NCBI RefSeq assembly: GCF_900101955.1
Contig: NZ_FNAQ01000010.1
Location: 1 to 64,000, forward strand
Reading direction: 5' to 3'
DNA from: Desulfuromonas thiophila
GTDB taxonomy: Bacteria; Desulfobacterota; Desulfuromonadia; Desulfuromonadales; Desulfuromonadaceae
Length of the DNA stretch: 64,000 nucleotides
The notes under the pieces are model-generated. The model was not told where the DNA came from, ran no database searches, and worked only from the letters and a program-made list of their open reading frames with translations. The position numbers and the translations under genes were made by a program. How positions within the stretch are numbered: the first letter of the stretch is position 1; each line of letters starts with the position of its first letter. Below are positions 56,563 through 64,000 of the stretch, in pieces.

Positions 56563-59439
56563 ATGGCAAAGCAGACCGATTTCTACACCCACAATCCGCT
56601 GATTCATAAAGACCGCCGCCTGAGCCAGTCCACCTCGGCCTGGGTGCGCTCCTTTTCGTGTGAGGCTCTCCGGCCGCTGATTGTCTGTCGCGGTCCGATT
56701 CGCAAGGAGGCGATGGATGTTTACGATGAAATGGGCATCCACGGCTACGGCATCCTGCTGTCGGAAAAGGATTCCATCGTCTACCCCAATGCCCTGTCAC
56801 CGGAACTGCGCAAGCTGACCGACAATCGCCGGGTGCATCGCGTGCCCGATTACACCGGCGCCAGTCGCGAGGAGCGCTTGGAGCGTATCGGCCAGATCAT
56901 CCAGATCGCCCTTGACAATGGCTACGATTCCCTCTTCGCCGGCTATGGCTTCATGGCCGAGGACGATGAGTTTGTCGCCGCCATTGAAAAAGCCGGCCTG
57001 CGCTTTATTGGGCCCTGCAGTGCCACCCAGCGGGGCGCCGGTAAAAAGGACGAGGCCAAGCGCACCGCACTGACGGTCAAGGTATCGGTCACGCCGGGGG
57101 TCGACAACGTCACCGCCCGCACCCTGGTGGCCAAACATCCCAGCCGCGAAGCCCTGCTGGCGCTGGTGACGGCCGAGGGTTTGCGCTGTGACAGCCGGCT
57201 GCTGGCCGACGAGAGCCTGAGCCTGGAACAACTGGCCGATCATATCCTGATGGCGTCCTACGACAAGGGCATCGATCTGTTCAGCATTGAGGAACTGGGC
57301 CGCCAGGTCGAGGCCGAATGCGCTGCCATGTTCCGATCCCATCCCGGCAGCCGCATCCGTCTCAAGGCTATCGGTGGTGGTGGCGGCAAGGGTCAGCGGA
57401 TTCTTGGCGCTTCGCTGCTGGGTAAGAAGAGTCCGACCGACGCCGATGTGGCCAAGGCCGCCGCGGCGGCACCGGGACTGGTGTTGGAGGTGCTCAACGA
57501 GGTCAAGGCGGTGGGCGTCGGTGACAACAAGAACGTGCTGATCGAGCTCAACATTGAACAGACCCGCCACAACGAAATCCAGCTGTTGGGCAACGGCCAG
57601 TGGTGTATCGCCCTGGGCGGGCGTGATTGCTCGCTGCAGATGCATGAACAGAAGCTGCTGGAAATCTCCGTGACCCAGGAAGCACTGGCGCTGGAGATCG
57701 AAAAGGCCCGTGCCGCTGGCCAGTGCGAAGCCGCCGCCGCGCTGGAAACCGATCTGCAGGTGCTTAAGCGCATGGAGGAGGAGTCCGAGCGTTTCGGCCA
57801 GGCGGTAGGGCTGGATTCGGCTTCGACCTTCGAGTGCATTGTCGATCGCGACCGTCATTATTTCATGGAGGTCAATACCCGTATTCAGGTGGAACACCGC
57901 GTTACCGAACTGGTCTACCGCCTGAGGTTCACCAATCCCGACGATCCGCAGGATTTCTTCGAGGTGGAATCGCTGGTGGAGGCCATGGCCCTGCTGGCTC
58001 TGCACAAGGAGCGTCTGCCGCGGCCCGAGCGTCTGCCGCGTTTTGGCGCCGCTGCCGAGGCGCGGCTCAACGCCACCGACTGCTCGCTGTCGCCGTCGGC
58101 CGGCGGTGTTATCCGCTATTGGTCGCGGCCCATCGAGGGTGAAATTCGCGATGATCAGGGCATCAGCATGCTCAATCCGGACACCGGCCTGTTCATGCGC
58201 TACCGCGTGGCCGGTGCCTATGATTCCAACATCGCCCTGCTGCTGACCAAGGGCGACGACCGTCGGGCCAGCTACGAGCATCTGGCCAAGGTGCTGCGTT
58301 GTACCACCCTGCGCGGTACCGACCTGGCCACCAATCTCGATTTCCACTATGGCCTGGTCAACTGGTTTCTCGGCAACACGGTAATGGCCAAGCCGACCAC
58401 CCGGTTCGTGGTGCCTTACCTGACGCTGGTGGGTTGTCTGAAGGAAGAGGCGGCCAAGATTGATCCGGTGGTTGCCTTTGTCACCCTCAAAAAGCACTAT
58501 ACCCAGCGTTATGCTGCAGACCCTGAGGCCAAGAAGGCCATTGCCGCCGTTCTCGACCGTAAGGGAACCCTGCTGACCCGGCCGATGCAGAAGCTGCTGG
58601 ATAATCCGCATCTACTGGCCGGCTGGCTGAGTCTGAATCGCAAGAACTTTCGCCATGACAACGGCAAGCTGGTATGGCTGCGCAATCCGCTGGTGGTACT
58701 GGCGGAAACCTACGCCTATCTCAATATGGAATGGCGTGCCGGCGTGCCGGCAGCGGAAATCATCTGGTCGCACGACAATGAGCTGTTGCAGAAGGCCATT
58801 GCCTTCTATGCCCGCCTGCGCGAGCACTTCAGTTTGGGTGCGGCCGATTTTGAGGAACTCAATGCCCTGCTAACCCAGGATACCCCCCAGGGCGGCTACA
58901 ACGCCGCGGACTGGGCCGCTATCCAGTCGGCTCATCTGGGCTTCGAGGCGGGCAACGAGCTGCTTGGTCTGCTGTTCCTGATCGCCGAGCGTACCCGGTT
59001 CTTTGATTTCCATGTCGAGCCGAATCTGGAGGTGGTTATTCCCGATGAGCTCAACGACGCCGATCTGCAGGCACGCATGAAGAAGGTTCTGGTGCCGCCG
59101 CCGGCGACCAAGGCCGACGAGATCGTCACCCCCGGCGGGGGGATGTACTATGCCCAGGAAGCGCCGGGCATGCCGACTTTCGTCAGGGAAGGGGATCATT
59201 TCGAGAAGGGTCAGCCGTTGTTCATTCTTGAGGTCATGAAGATGTTCAACAAGGTTCTGGCTCCCTTCTCCGGCACCATCGACAAGATTCTGATCGAGGG
59301 CGGCGATGGTGTCATCGTTTCCAAGGGTCAGCCGATCTTCAAGGTGACGCCGGACGAGCGGTTTGTCGAGAGCGATCCGCTGGCGATCGAAAAAGAGCGG
59401 CGGGAGACCACGGCCGCCTATCTGCAGGCGATTCTGTAA
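56563..59439 (+). CDS. Biotin carboxylase with C-terminal biotin carrier domain
   Basis: 958 residues, longer than the usual PccA (about 650-700). Biotin carboxylase signatures: FAGYGFMAEDDEFVAAIEKA, the Gly-rich KAIGGGGGKGQRILGAS, and HYFMEVNTRIQVEHRVTE. Insertions of about 70 residues lie before the Gly-rich loop and after the ATP-binding part. The biotin attachment Lys is in ILEVMKMFNK near residue 896. It carboxylates biotin using ATP and bicarbonate, for the upstream carboxyltransferase. Confidence 0.9.
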   Translation: MAKQTDFYTHNPLIHKDRRLSQSTSAWVRSFSCEALRPLIVCRGPIRKEAMDVYDEMGIHGYGILLSEKDSIVYPNALSPELRKLTDNRRVHRVPDYTGASREERLERIGQIIQIALDNGYDSLFAGYGFMAEDDEFVAAIEKAGLRFIGPCSATQRGAGKKDEAKRTALTVKVSVTPGVDNVTARTLVAKHPSREALLALVTAEGLRCDSRLLADESLSLEQLADHILMASYDKGIDLFSIEELGRQVEAECAAMFRSHPGSRIRLKAIGGGGGKGQRILGASLLGKKSPTDADVAKAAAAAPGLVLEVLNEVKAVGVGDNKNVLIELNIEQTRHNEIQLLGNGQWCIALGGRDCSLQMHEQKLLEISVTQEALALEIEKARAAGQCEAAAALETDLQVLKRMEEESERFGQAVGLDSASTFECIVDRDRHYFMEVNTRIQVEHRVTELVYRLRFTNPDDPQDFFEVESLVEAMALLALHKERLPRPERLPRFGAAAEARLNATDCSLSPSAGGVIRYWSRPIEGEIRDDQGISMLNPDTGLFMRYRVAGAYDSNIALLLTKGDDRRASYEHLAKVLRCTTLRGTDLATNLDFHYGLVNWFLGNTVMAKPTTRFVVPYLTLVGCLKEEAAKIDPVVAFVTLKKHYTQRYAADPEAKKAIAAVLDRKGTLLTRPMQKLLDNPHLLAGWLSLNRKNFRHDNGKLVWLRNPLVVLAETYAYLNMEWRAGVPAAEIIWSHDNELLQKAIAFYARLREHFSLGAADFEELNALLTQDTPQGGYNAADWAAIQSAHLGFEAGNELLGLLFLIAERTRFFDFHVEPNLEVVIPDELNDADLQARMKKVLVPPPATKADEIVTPGGGMYYAQEAPGMPTFVREGDHFEKGQPLFILEVMKMFNKVLAPFSGTIDKILIEGGDGVIVSKGQPIFKVTPDERFVESDPLAIEKERRETTAAYLQAIL

Positions 59440-59500
59440 CCGTTTGGCAAGGAGCTCTTGCGCTGGCCTGGCCTCGTAGGCGTAGAGCCCTGATTGCTAC

Positions 59501-59545
59501 CAACAATGAACCCCGCCGACCGCATGGCCGACGGGGTTCATTGTT
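59501..59545. terminator. Terminator after the carboxylase genes
   Basis: CAATGAACCCCG and CGGGGTTCATTG pair perfectly around a partly paired GCC...GGC loop, followed by TTTG on the plus strand. It separates the carboxylase from the convergent zinc-ribbon gene. Confidence 0.8.
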
Positions 59546-59568
59546 TGAACGCGAGCTGGAGGGGGAGG

Positions 59569-59778
59569 TCAGGCCAGGTTGTAATCGTCGTTCTCGACCG
59601 GCTCCGACGCGCCTTCGAGGAAGGAGGCTCGCTGGCTGTCGCGGATGACCTCCTGCACGCCGTGGTTGACCGACCAGACGGTGCCGCAGACCGTGCATTC
59701 GACGATGTCTTCGTAGAAGCCATCGGAGTGCAGATCGATTTGGGCGTACTCCTGATTTTTGCATACCGGGCATTTCAT
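59569..59778 (-). CDS. Small zinc-ribbon protein
   Basis: 69 residues. CPVC at residues 3-6 and CTVCG at about 28-32 form a four-Cys zinc ribbon; the remainder is acidic. ATG at 59778 has AAAGGA upstream. Not assigned to a named family. It stands alone, convergent to the carboxylase genes. Confidence 0.75.
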   Translation of the reverse strand: MKCPVCKNQEYAQIDLHSDGFYEDIVECTVCGTVWSVNHGVQEVIRDSQRASFLEGASEPVENDDYNLA

Positions 59779-60196
59779 GGGGGCGTGTCCTTTCGTTAAA
59801 GACGGGTGTGCTCGACTGTTTTTCTTGAGAGTATAAAAGGCGGCAGCGTTCGTGCAAGCCTTTTACCGAGCAAGAGCGCCGTTAAAACGGTATCTTAACG
59901 GAAGCCGAAGGCAAAATAGTGGTCAGGTTCTTTTCGTTAAAGTAAAAAAGACCAGATCGGTAAGACAGCGGGTTGGGTCTTCGGGGGTTAACAGGTTGTA
60001 AAAACGCCCCTTTGTCCAATTTTCCGCGGCATTGTGGCGGTGCCGGGAGGGTGGCGGCGAACGAGACGTAAAAAAGAATCGCCCAGCTGATTTTGGCGGA
60101 AATGAAACGGGATTACAGTTGTCCGAACGGGATACCGCCAGAGGTCCATCCCGTCAGTGAGACGTTCTAACACAAATCTAAAAAGGAGCTTACAGC
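59779..60196. other. Spacer with repeats before the epimerase gene
   Basis: About 418 bases without a supported gene. It has two copies of TTCGTTAAAG (near 59812 and 59932), an inverted pair CCGTTAA...TTAACGG at about 59880-59902, and a hairpin ACGGGAT...ATCCCGT at about 60127-60155 before the epimerase start. These could be operators or leader structure; none matches a family I know. Confidence 0.45.
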
Positions 60197-60622
60197 ATGG
60201 TAAAGAAAATCAACCACATTGGCGTCGCGGTGACCAGCATCGCCGAGGCATTGCCTTTTTATCGCGATCAGCTGGGCATGGTTTACGAAGGCAGCGAAGA
60301 GGTTGCCGATCAGCAGGTACGGGTGGCTTTTCTCGCCGTCGGTGAAAGCCGGATCGAATTGCTCGAACCCACCAGTGAGACCTCACCGGTGGCGCGATTT
60401 CTGGCCAAGAGCGGGCCGGGCATGCACCACATTGCCTACGAGGTGGACGATATCGTTGCCTATCTGGAGCAACTGCGTGGCGCCGGAGTGCGGCTGATCG
60501 ATGAGCAGCCCCGGCGTGGCGCGCATAATACCCGGATCGCATTTATTCACCCCAAAAGCAGTGGTGGGGTGCTGACCGAAATCTGCCAGGCTGGCGACAG
60601 CGGAGCGGAAGCAACGCACTGA
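60197..60622 (+). CDS. mce: Methylmalonyl-CoA epimerase
   Basis: 141 residues, glyoxalase/VOC fold. INHIGVAVTSIAEALPFYRD at the N-terminus, RIELLEPTSETSPVARFL, GMHHIAYEVDDI and the C-terminal GVLTEICQ give the metal ligands (His, Glu). It converts (R)- and (S)-methylmalonyl-CoA, linking the carboxylase and mutase steps. ATG has AAAAAGGAG upstream. Confidence 0.94.
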   Translation: MVKKINHIGVAVTSIAEALPFYRDQLGMVYEGSEEVADQQVRVAFLAVGESRIELLEPTSETSPVARFLAKSGPGMHHIAYEVDDIVAYLEQLRGAGVRLIDEQPRRGAHNTRIAFIHPKSSGGVLTEICQAGDSGAEATH

Positions 60623-60763
60623 TCAAGGCGTTCTCCGGTTGTTGCGATCCCGGCAGAGACATACAGACAGGCGGCGTGGTGCCGACTGTTGGTTCGTTGC
60701 CGCCCATAACGGGGCAACGAGTCTTTGATGCTGGATAAACGTAACAACAAGGAGGAACAGGAA

Positions 60764-62104
60764 ATGAAGAAACTCTGGATGGCGCTGGGCCTGCTGCTGG
60801 CCATGACAGCCCCGGCCCTCGCGGTGGATTTTGCGTTTCACGGCGATCTGAAGCACGAATTCCGCATCAACTCCAACCAGACAGGATTCACCGGGGGTAA
60901 AGATTTCGCGTCGAGTCTTAAAACGACGCAGTCCAAGATCTATGATGAAGATGCCAACGACAGCTTCGCTCTCATCAAGTACCGTCTGTGGACGGAGATT
61001 GCCAGCGATGACGGTGGCGTCAAAGGGGTCTACGCCATTGAGATTGGTGGTGTTAACTTTGGTAACTCCAGCCAGGGAGGTGGTTTCTCCGGCGATGGCA
61101 AGAATGTTGAAACCCGTTGGGCTTATACCGACTTCGCCTTGGCCGGTGGACGCCTGAAGGTTGGTCTGCAACCGGTCAAGATCAGCCGCTTTTTGTGGGA
61201 AGAAACCGCCACAGGCATTCACTACCAGAATGGTGGTCTTGAACTGGCCTGGTATCGTGGCTATGAGGTGGTCAATACCGATGACAGCAACGATTTCAAA
61301 GACCTGGATGCTCTTTATCTGCGTTACAGCCTCAAGCCGGCCGCTGGTGTCAAGCTGGGCCTGTTCGGCTTGTGGCAGCACAGCGATGCCGACAAAACCC
61401 TCGGCAGCAAGAGCCTGAACGATCTGACCTGGCGCACCAAGAGTCTGACCGGCTACGACATGGACCTTTATACCCTGGGTCTTGATGGCAGCCTGGAAGC
61501 CGGCAGCTTCTTTGCCAACTGGGATCTGATGTACCAGACCGGCGACATGCTGGAGGATGCGGATTTCGGCGGCTACTTCGCTCATGCCGATCTGGGCCTG
61601 AAGATGGGGCCGGGCACCCTGACCTATACCGTCTGGTATGCCAGTGGCGATGATGACCGCAGCGATGGCGATCTGGATGCCTTCATTGTCACCGATACCG
61701 ATATCAATGCCGCCTACTCGTCGGTGGTGCTGTTCCAGGGTCTGAACTCCGACCACTACTTCGCCGCCGAGCCTTATATTCAGGACAAGGGTCTGTTTCT
61801 CAACCGTTTGGCCTATGAGCATAAGTTGACCGATAAGCTCACGGTTGGTGCGGCCGCCCTCTACCTGATGACCGCCGAAGATCTCGAATACACGGACAAC
61901 AACGCTGTTGATCGGGCGGATGACAGCCTTGGGATCGAGATCGACGCCTGGGCCAAGTACAAGCTGTACAGCAGCCTTGAGGTGGCACTGGCCGCCGGTT
62001 ACCTGGCGGCTGACGACGCCCTCGACTTCTATGAGGTTTCGCGCGACGGCAGCTCGGACGAAGACATCTATGTCATTGTGTCCAGCATTGGGTACAAATT
62101 CTGA
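60764..62104 (+). CDS. Outer-membrane porin-like protein 1
   Basis: 446 residues from ATG 60764 (GGAGG eight bases upstream). Signal peptide of about 20 residues (MALGLLLAMTAPALA). The rest alternates hydrophobic and polar residues and ends with SSIGYKF, the terminal Phe of outer-membrane barrels. WAYTDFALAGGRLKVGLQPV and DLDALYLRYSLKPA are shared with the next gene. The substrate is unknown. Confidence 0.88.
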   Translation: MKKLWMALGLLLAMTAPALAVDFAFHGDLKHEFRINSNQTGFTGGKDFASSLKTTQSKIYDEDANDSFALIKYRLWTEIASDDGGVKGVYAIEIGGVNFGNSSQGGGFSGDGKNVETRWAYTDFALAGGRLKVGLQPVKISRFLWEETATGIHYQNGGLELAWYRGYEVVNTDDSNDFKDLDALYLRYSLKPAAGVKLGLFGLWQHSDADKTLGSKSLNDLTWRTKSLTGYDMDLYTLGLDGSLEAGSFFANWDLMYQTGDMLEDADFGGYFAHADLGLKMGPGTLTYTVWYASGDDDRSDGDLDAFIVTDTDINAAYSSVVLFQGLNSDHYFAAEPYIQDKGLFLNRLAYEHKLTDKLTVGAAALYLMTAEDLEYTDNNAVDRADDSLGIEIDAWAKYKLYSSLEVALAAGYLAADDALDFYEVSRDGSSDEDIYVIVSSIGYKF

Positions 62105-62130
62105 CCCCCCGGCGGCCCCAGGGTCGCTTC

Positions 62131-62167
62131 TGCCCCTGCCTCCTTCGGGAAGCAGGGGCTTTTTTGC
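62131..62167 (+). terminator. Terminator after porin 1
   Basis: GCCCCTGC and GCAGGGGC around a 12-base loop, followed by TTTTTTT. It ends the first porin message. Confidence 0.9.
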
Positions 62168-62199
62168 GTGCGGGTTTCATGAAGCGCTGGCTGAATAAT

Positions 62200-62300
62200 C
62201 ACTGATCTGGTAACCTGCGGTACCCGCAGTCGTCGCTGTTAGCAGCGCCGGAGGCTGGCGACCGTGGGGGGGCGGGCCACCAATGGCTGTCTCCCTTAGT
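62200..62300 (+). other. Structured leader before porin 2
   Basis: Two adjacent hairpins: CTGCGG-TAC-CCGCAG (about 62216-62230) and CGCTG-TTAG-CAGCG (about 62234-62247). The latter is enclosed by GTCG/CGAC and followed by CCGGAGGCTGG, a possible three-way junction. This does not match a riboswitch class I can name. It may be a regulatory leader or only a GC-rich spacer. Confidence 0.35.
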
Positions 62301-62341
62301 GGAACGATTGTTCGATAGATCTTGACCATGGGGAGGTAAGG

Positions 62342-63688
62342 ATGCGTGTGTGTGCAAGAGCTCTGCTGGGCGCGGTCGCTGTTTTGCTGCTGGCGGGAGC
62401 GGCAATGGCGCTGGAGGTGGCGGTTCATGGGGATTTCAGCAACGAGCTGCGCCTCTACAGCAATCAGGCGGAATTTTTTCGCGGCGATTTCGGCTACCAG
62501 ACCGAACGGCAGCATAAAATCGGCCGCAGCAGCGCCAGCGACAGCTTTGTTACCGCCAAATACCGGCTATGGAGCGAGATTGCCAGCGACGAAGGCGCTG
62601 TCAAGGGTGTTTACGCCATAGAGATGGGTGGTCTGCGCTATGGCGACAGTCGACGCGGCGGCGGTTTTTCCGGCGATGGCGTCAATCTCGAAACCCGTTG
62701 GGCTTACACCGATCTGGCCCTGGTCGGCGGTCGTCTGAAGCTGGGCTTGCAGCCGGTGCAGATTAACCCCTTTTTGTGGAATGAAACAGCGACCGGCGCG
62801 CACTTCCAGCGAGATTTGGGCGGGGCTCAGTGGCAGCTGGCCTGGTATCGCGGTTACGAGGTCGTCAACACCGAGGACAGTAATGATTTCCAGGATCTCG
62901 ATGCCCTCTATCTGCGCTGCCTCCTCAAGCCGGCCACCGATACCAATCTGGGCCTGTTTGCCCTGTGGCAGCACAGTGATGGCAAAACATTAACGGACGA
63001 ACCGGCTTTCAATCTGGCTGAACGCGGTAACTATCTTAAAAACTTCGCCGGTTATGATCTGGATCTCTATACCCTGGGTTTTGATGGCAGTGCCCGTCAG
63101 GGGAACCTGTTTGCCCGCTGGGATCTGCTCTTTCAGTTTGGTGACTTGCTGGAAAAACAGGATTTTGGCGGCTATCTGATTCATCTTGATCTGGGCGCCA
63201 AGAGCGGTTCCGGCAGCTGGACCTATACCTTCTGGCTGGCCAGTGGCGACAAGGATGCCACGGATGACGACTATGACGCCTTTATCGCCACGGACTGTGA
63301 TACCAATGGTGAAACCAGTTCTGTGGTTCTTTTTGAAGGCTATGCCTCCGATGATTATTTCTCGGCCGTGCCCTATGTGCAGGATAAGGGGCTGATTCTC
63401 AACCGGTTGGGGTACGATCACCAGCTGGGCCAGCGTCTGACCGTAGGCGGTGCCATTCTTTATTTGCTGACGGCAGAGAAGGTGCGTTATGCCGATCAGG
63501 CGTCGGACCGGATCGGCTGGGAGGTCGATGCCTACGCCCGCTACCTGCTTTATCCCCAGTTGGAGCTGGCCCTGCAGGGGGGCTATCTCTGGGCTGACGA
63601 TGTCCTGGATTACTACGAGAACGACGACGATGGCCAGGCCGACAGCAATCTGCTGGTCGTTAACGCCCGCGTCCGTTACCGCTTCTGA
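62342..63688 (+). CDS. Outer-membrane porin-like protein 2
   Basis: 448 residues, ATG with GGGGAGG upstream. Signal peptide of about 23 residues (LLLAGAAMA), barrel-like sequence ending with ARVRYRF. Closely similar to porin 1 along its length, for example TRWAYTDLALVGGRLKLGLQ, WYRGYEVVNTEDSNDF and PYVQDKGLILNRLGYDH. A recent tandem duplication is likely. Each copy has its own terminator and leader. Confidence 0.88.
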   Translation: MRVCARALLGAVAVLLLAGAAMALEVAVHGDFSNELRLYSNQAEFFRGDFGYQTERQHKIGRSSASDSFVTAKYRLWSEIASDEGAVKGVYAIEMGGLRYGDSRRGGGFSGDGVNLETRWAYTDLALVGGRLKLGLQPVQINPFLWNETATGAHFQRDLGGAQWQLAWYRGYEVVNTEDSNDFQDLDALYLRCLLKPATDTNLGLFALWQHSDGKTLTDEPAFNLAERGNYLKNFAGYDLDLYTLGFDGSARQGNLFARWDLLFQFGDLLEKQDFGGYLIHLDLGAKSGSGSWTYTFWLASGDKDATDDDYDAFIATDCDTNGETSSVVLFEGYASDDYFSAVPYVQDKGLILNRLGYDHQLGQRLTVGGAILYLLTAEKVRYADQASDRIGWEVDAYARYLLYPQLELALQGGYLWADDVLDYYENDDDGQADSNLLVVNARVRYRF

Positions 63689-63725
63689 GCCCTTCCCATC
63701 ACGATTTCTTTCCATGCCGGTTGCT

Positions 63726-63766
63726 ACCCGGTCTGGCGTCTCGCCGGGCCGGGTTTTTTGCGTGCC
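63726..63766 (+). terminator. Terminator after porin 2
   Basis: ACCCGGTCTGGC and a facing GCCGGGCCGGGT form an imperfect stem around CGTCTC, followed by TTTTTTG. Confidence 0.75.
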
Positions 63767-63842
63767 AGCCGCTGAAAATTGATATTTTGTGCGAAATCCG
63801 GTGTAACTGCCTAAATATACAAAAAACCCTACGTCTTTTTGC

Positions 63843-63872
63843 TTGACAGGCTGACAAATCGCCAGCTAAATA
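63843..63872 (+). promoter_or_regulatory. Promoter near the window end
   Basis: TTGACA (63843-63848) and TAAATA (63867-63872), 18 bases apart. A hairpin CTGTGGC/GCCACAG lies at 63929-63948. The gene it serves is beyond the window; the open frame from 63888 has no ribosome-binding site and is not called. Confidence 0.5.
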
Positions 63873-64000
63873 GAACACAGTTTAAAAATGCACTGGTCGT
63901 GGTTGATCAGCCGCAATCCGTATGTTGGCTGTGGCCTGGTTGCCACAGTTTATGAGAGCGAAGGGTGCGCCAGATGGTGGCTCTGTCGCGGGCAAGAGCA

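Noticed and set aside
56797-58611. Long antisense frame over the biotin carboxylase
   Set aside because: 604 codons open on the minus strand across a well-supported gene, without start signals or known domains.
63888-64000. ORF from ATG 63888 to the window end
   Set aside because: No ribosome-binding site, no recognisable domain and an overlapping hairpin; not enough to call a gene.

Overview
The window looks like a chromosome segment of an anaerobic deltaproteobacterium of the Desulfuromonadales (Pelobacter / Desulfuromonas / Geobacter relatives). Supporting points are the order mnmE-mnmG-rsmG-parA-parB followed by the F1 ATP synthase genes, ATP synthase genes split over two loci with paired b' and b subunits, a HesB-like selenoprotein, a small siroheme sulfite reductase, futalosine-pathway menaquinone genes, and a methylmalonyl-CoA/propionyl-CoA block. 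The placement is inferred from gene content only. Most genes are GC-rich; mnmE is clearly AT-richer.

Layout. 1-3120: pile of decayed insertion sequences (a transposase tail, an IS21 element with broken istA and intact istB, an inverted istB scrap, and a frameshifted IS3 element with both terminal repeats). 3140-9480: mnmE, a perfect parS site, mnmG, rsmG, parA, parB; this is usually origin-proximal. 9482-15383: atpX-F-H-A-G-D-C. 15500-20470: a GntR/FCD regulator with its own palindromic operator, an ABC-2 exporter, queC-folE2, and a DUF2064-type glycosyltransferase whose start lies in a cluster of DnaA-box sequences. 20545-23916: tolQ-R-A-B without pal. 23980-25369: SAM-I riboswitch, terminator and metX. 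25416-28631: a Cys-rich small ORF, mnmH (tRNA 2-selenouridine synthase) and, divergently, atpZ-I-B-E. 28776-37200: NUDIX hydrolase, then a long minus-strand run (fabH, cysM, ubiD, LOG family, YkgJ-like, RNase P RNA, zinc-ribbon coiled coil, Nif3). 37316-42643: two tRNAs, MBL hydrolase, lipoprotein, HesB-like selenoprotein with a UGA Sec codon, acyltransferase, YIP1, a SAP-motif peptide and YitT. 42739-46236: a Phe-rich leader peptide and attenuator in front of DAHP synthase, then serA. 46276-49704: small sulfite reductase, mqnD, mqnB and an unrecognised gene. 49820-60622: meaB, methylmalonyl-CoA mutase, cobalamin adenosyltransferase, an XRE-cupin regulator, carboxyltransferase, biotin carboxylase/carrier and methylmalonyl-CoA epimerase. 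60764-63688: two tandem paralogous outer-membrane barrels.

How the parts fit. The methylmalonyl block holds mutase, its GTPase chaperone, the adenosyltransferase for its B12 cofactor, the epimerase and a biotin carboxylase system, so succinyl-CoA/propionyl-CoA interconversion is a main theme. Selenium use shows twice (mnmH and the Sec-containing HesB-like protein). Three RNA-level control devices can be read from the sequence: the SAM-I riboswitch of metX, the Phe attenuator of the DAHP synthase gene, and a hairpin in the serA leader. No CRISPR array, prophage or clearly foreign defence system was seen. The less familiar items are the Phe-type attenuator, the DnaA-box cluster away from the par locus, an operator-like palindrome shared by two distant loci, the unknown gene coupled to mqnB-mqnD, and an unidentified structured leader before the second porin.
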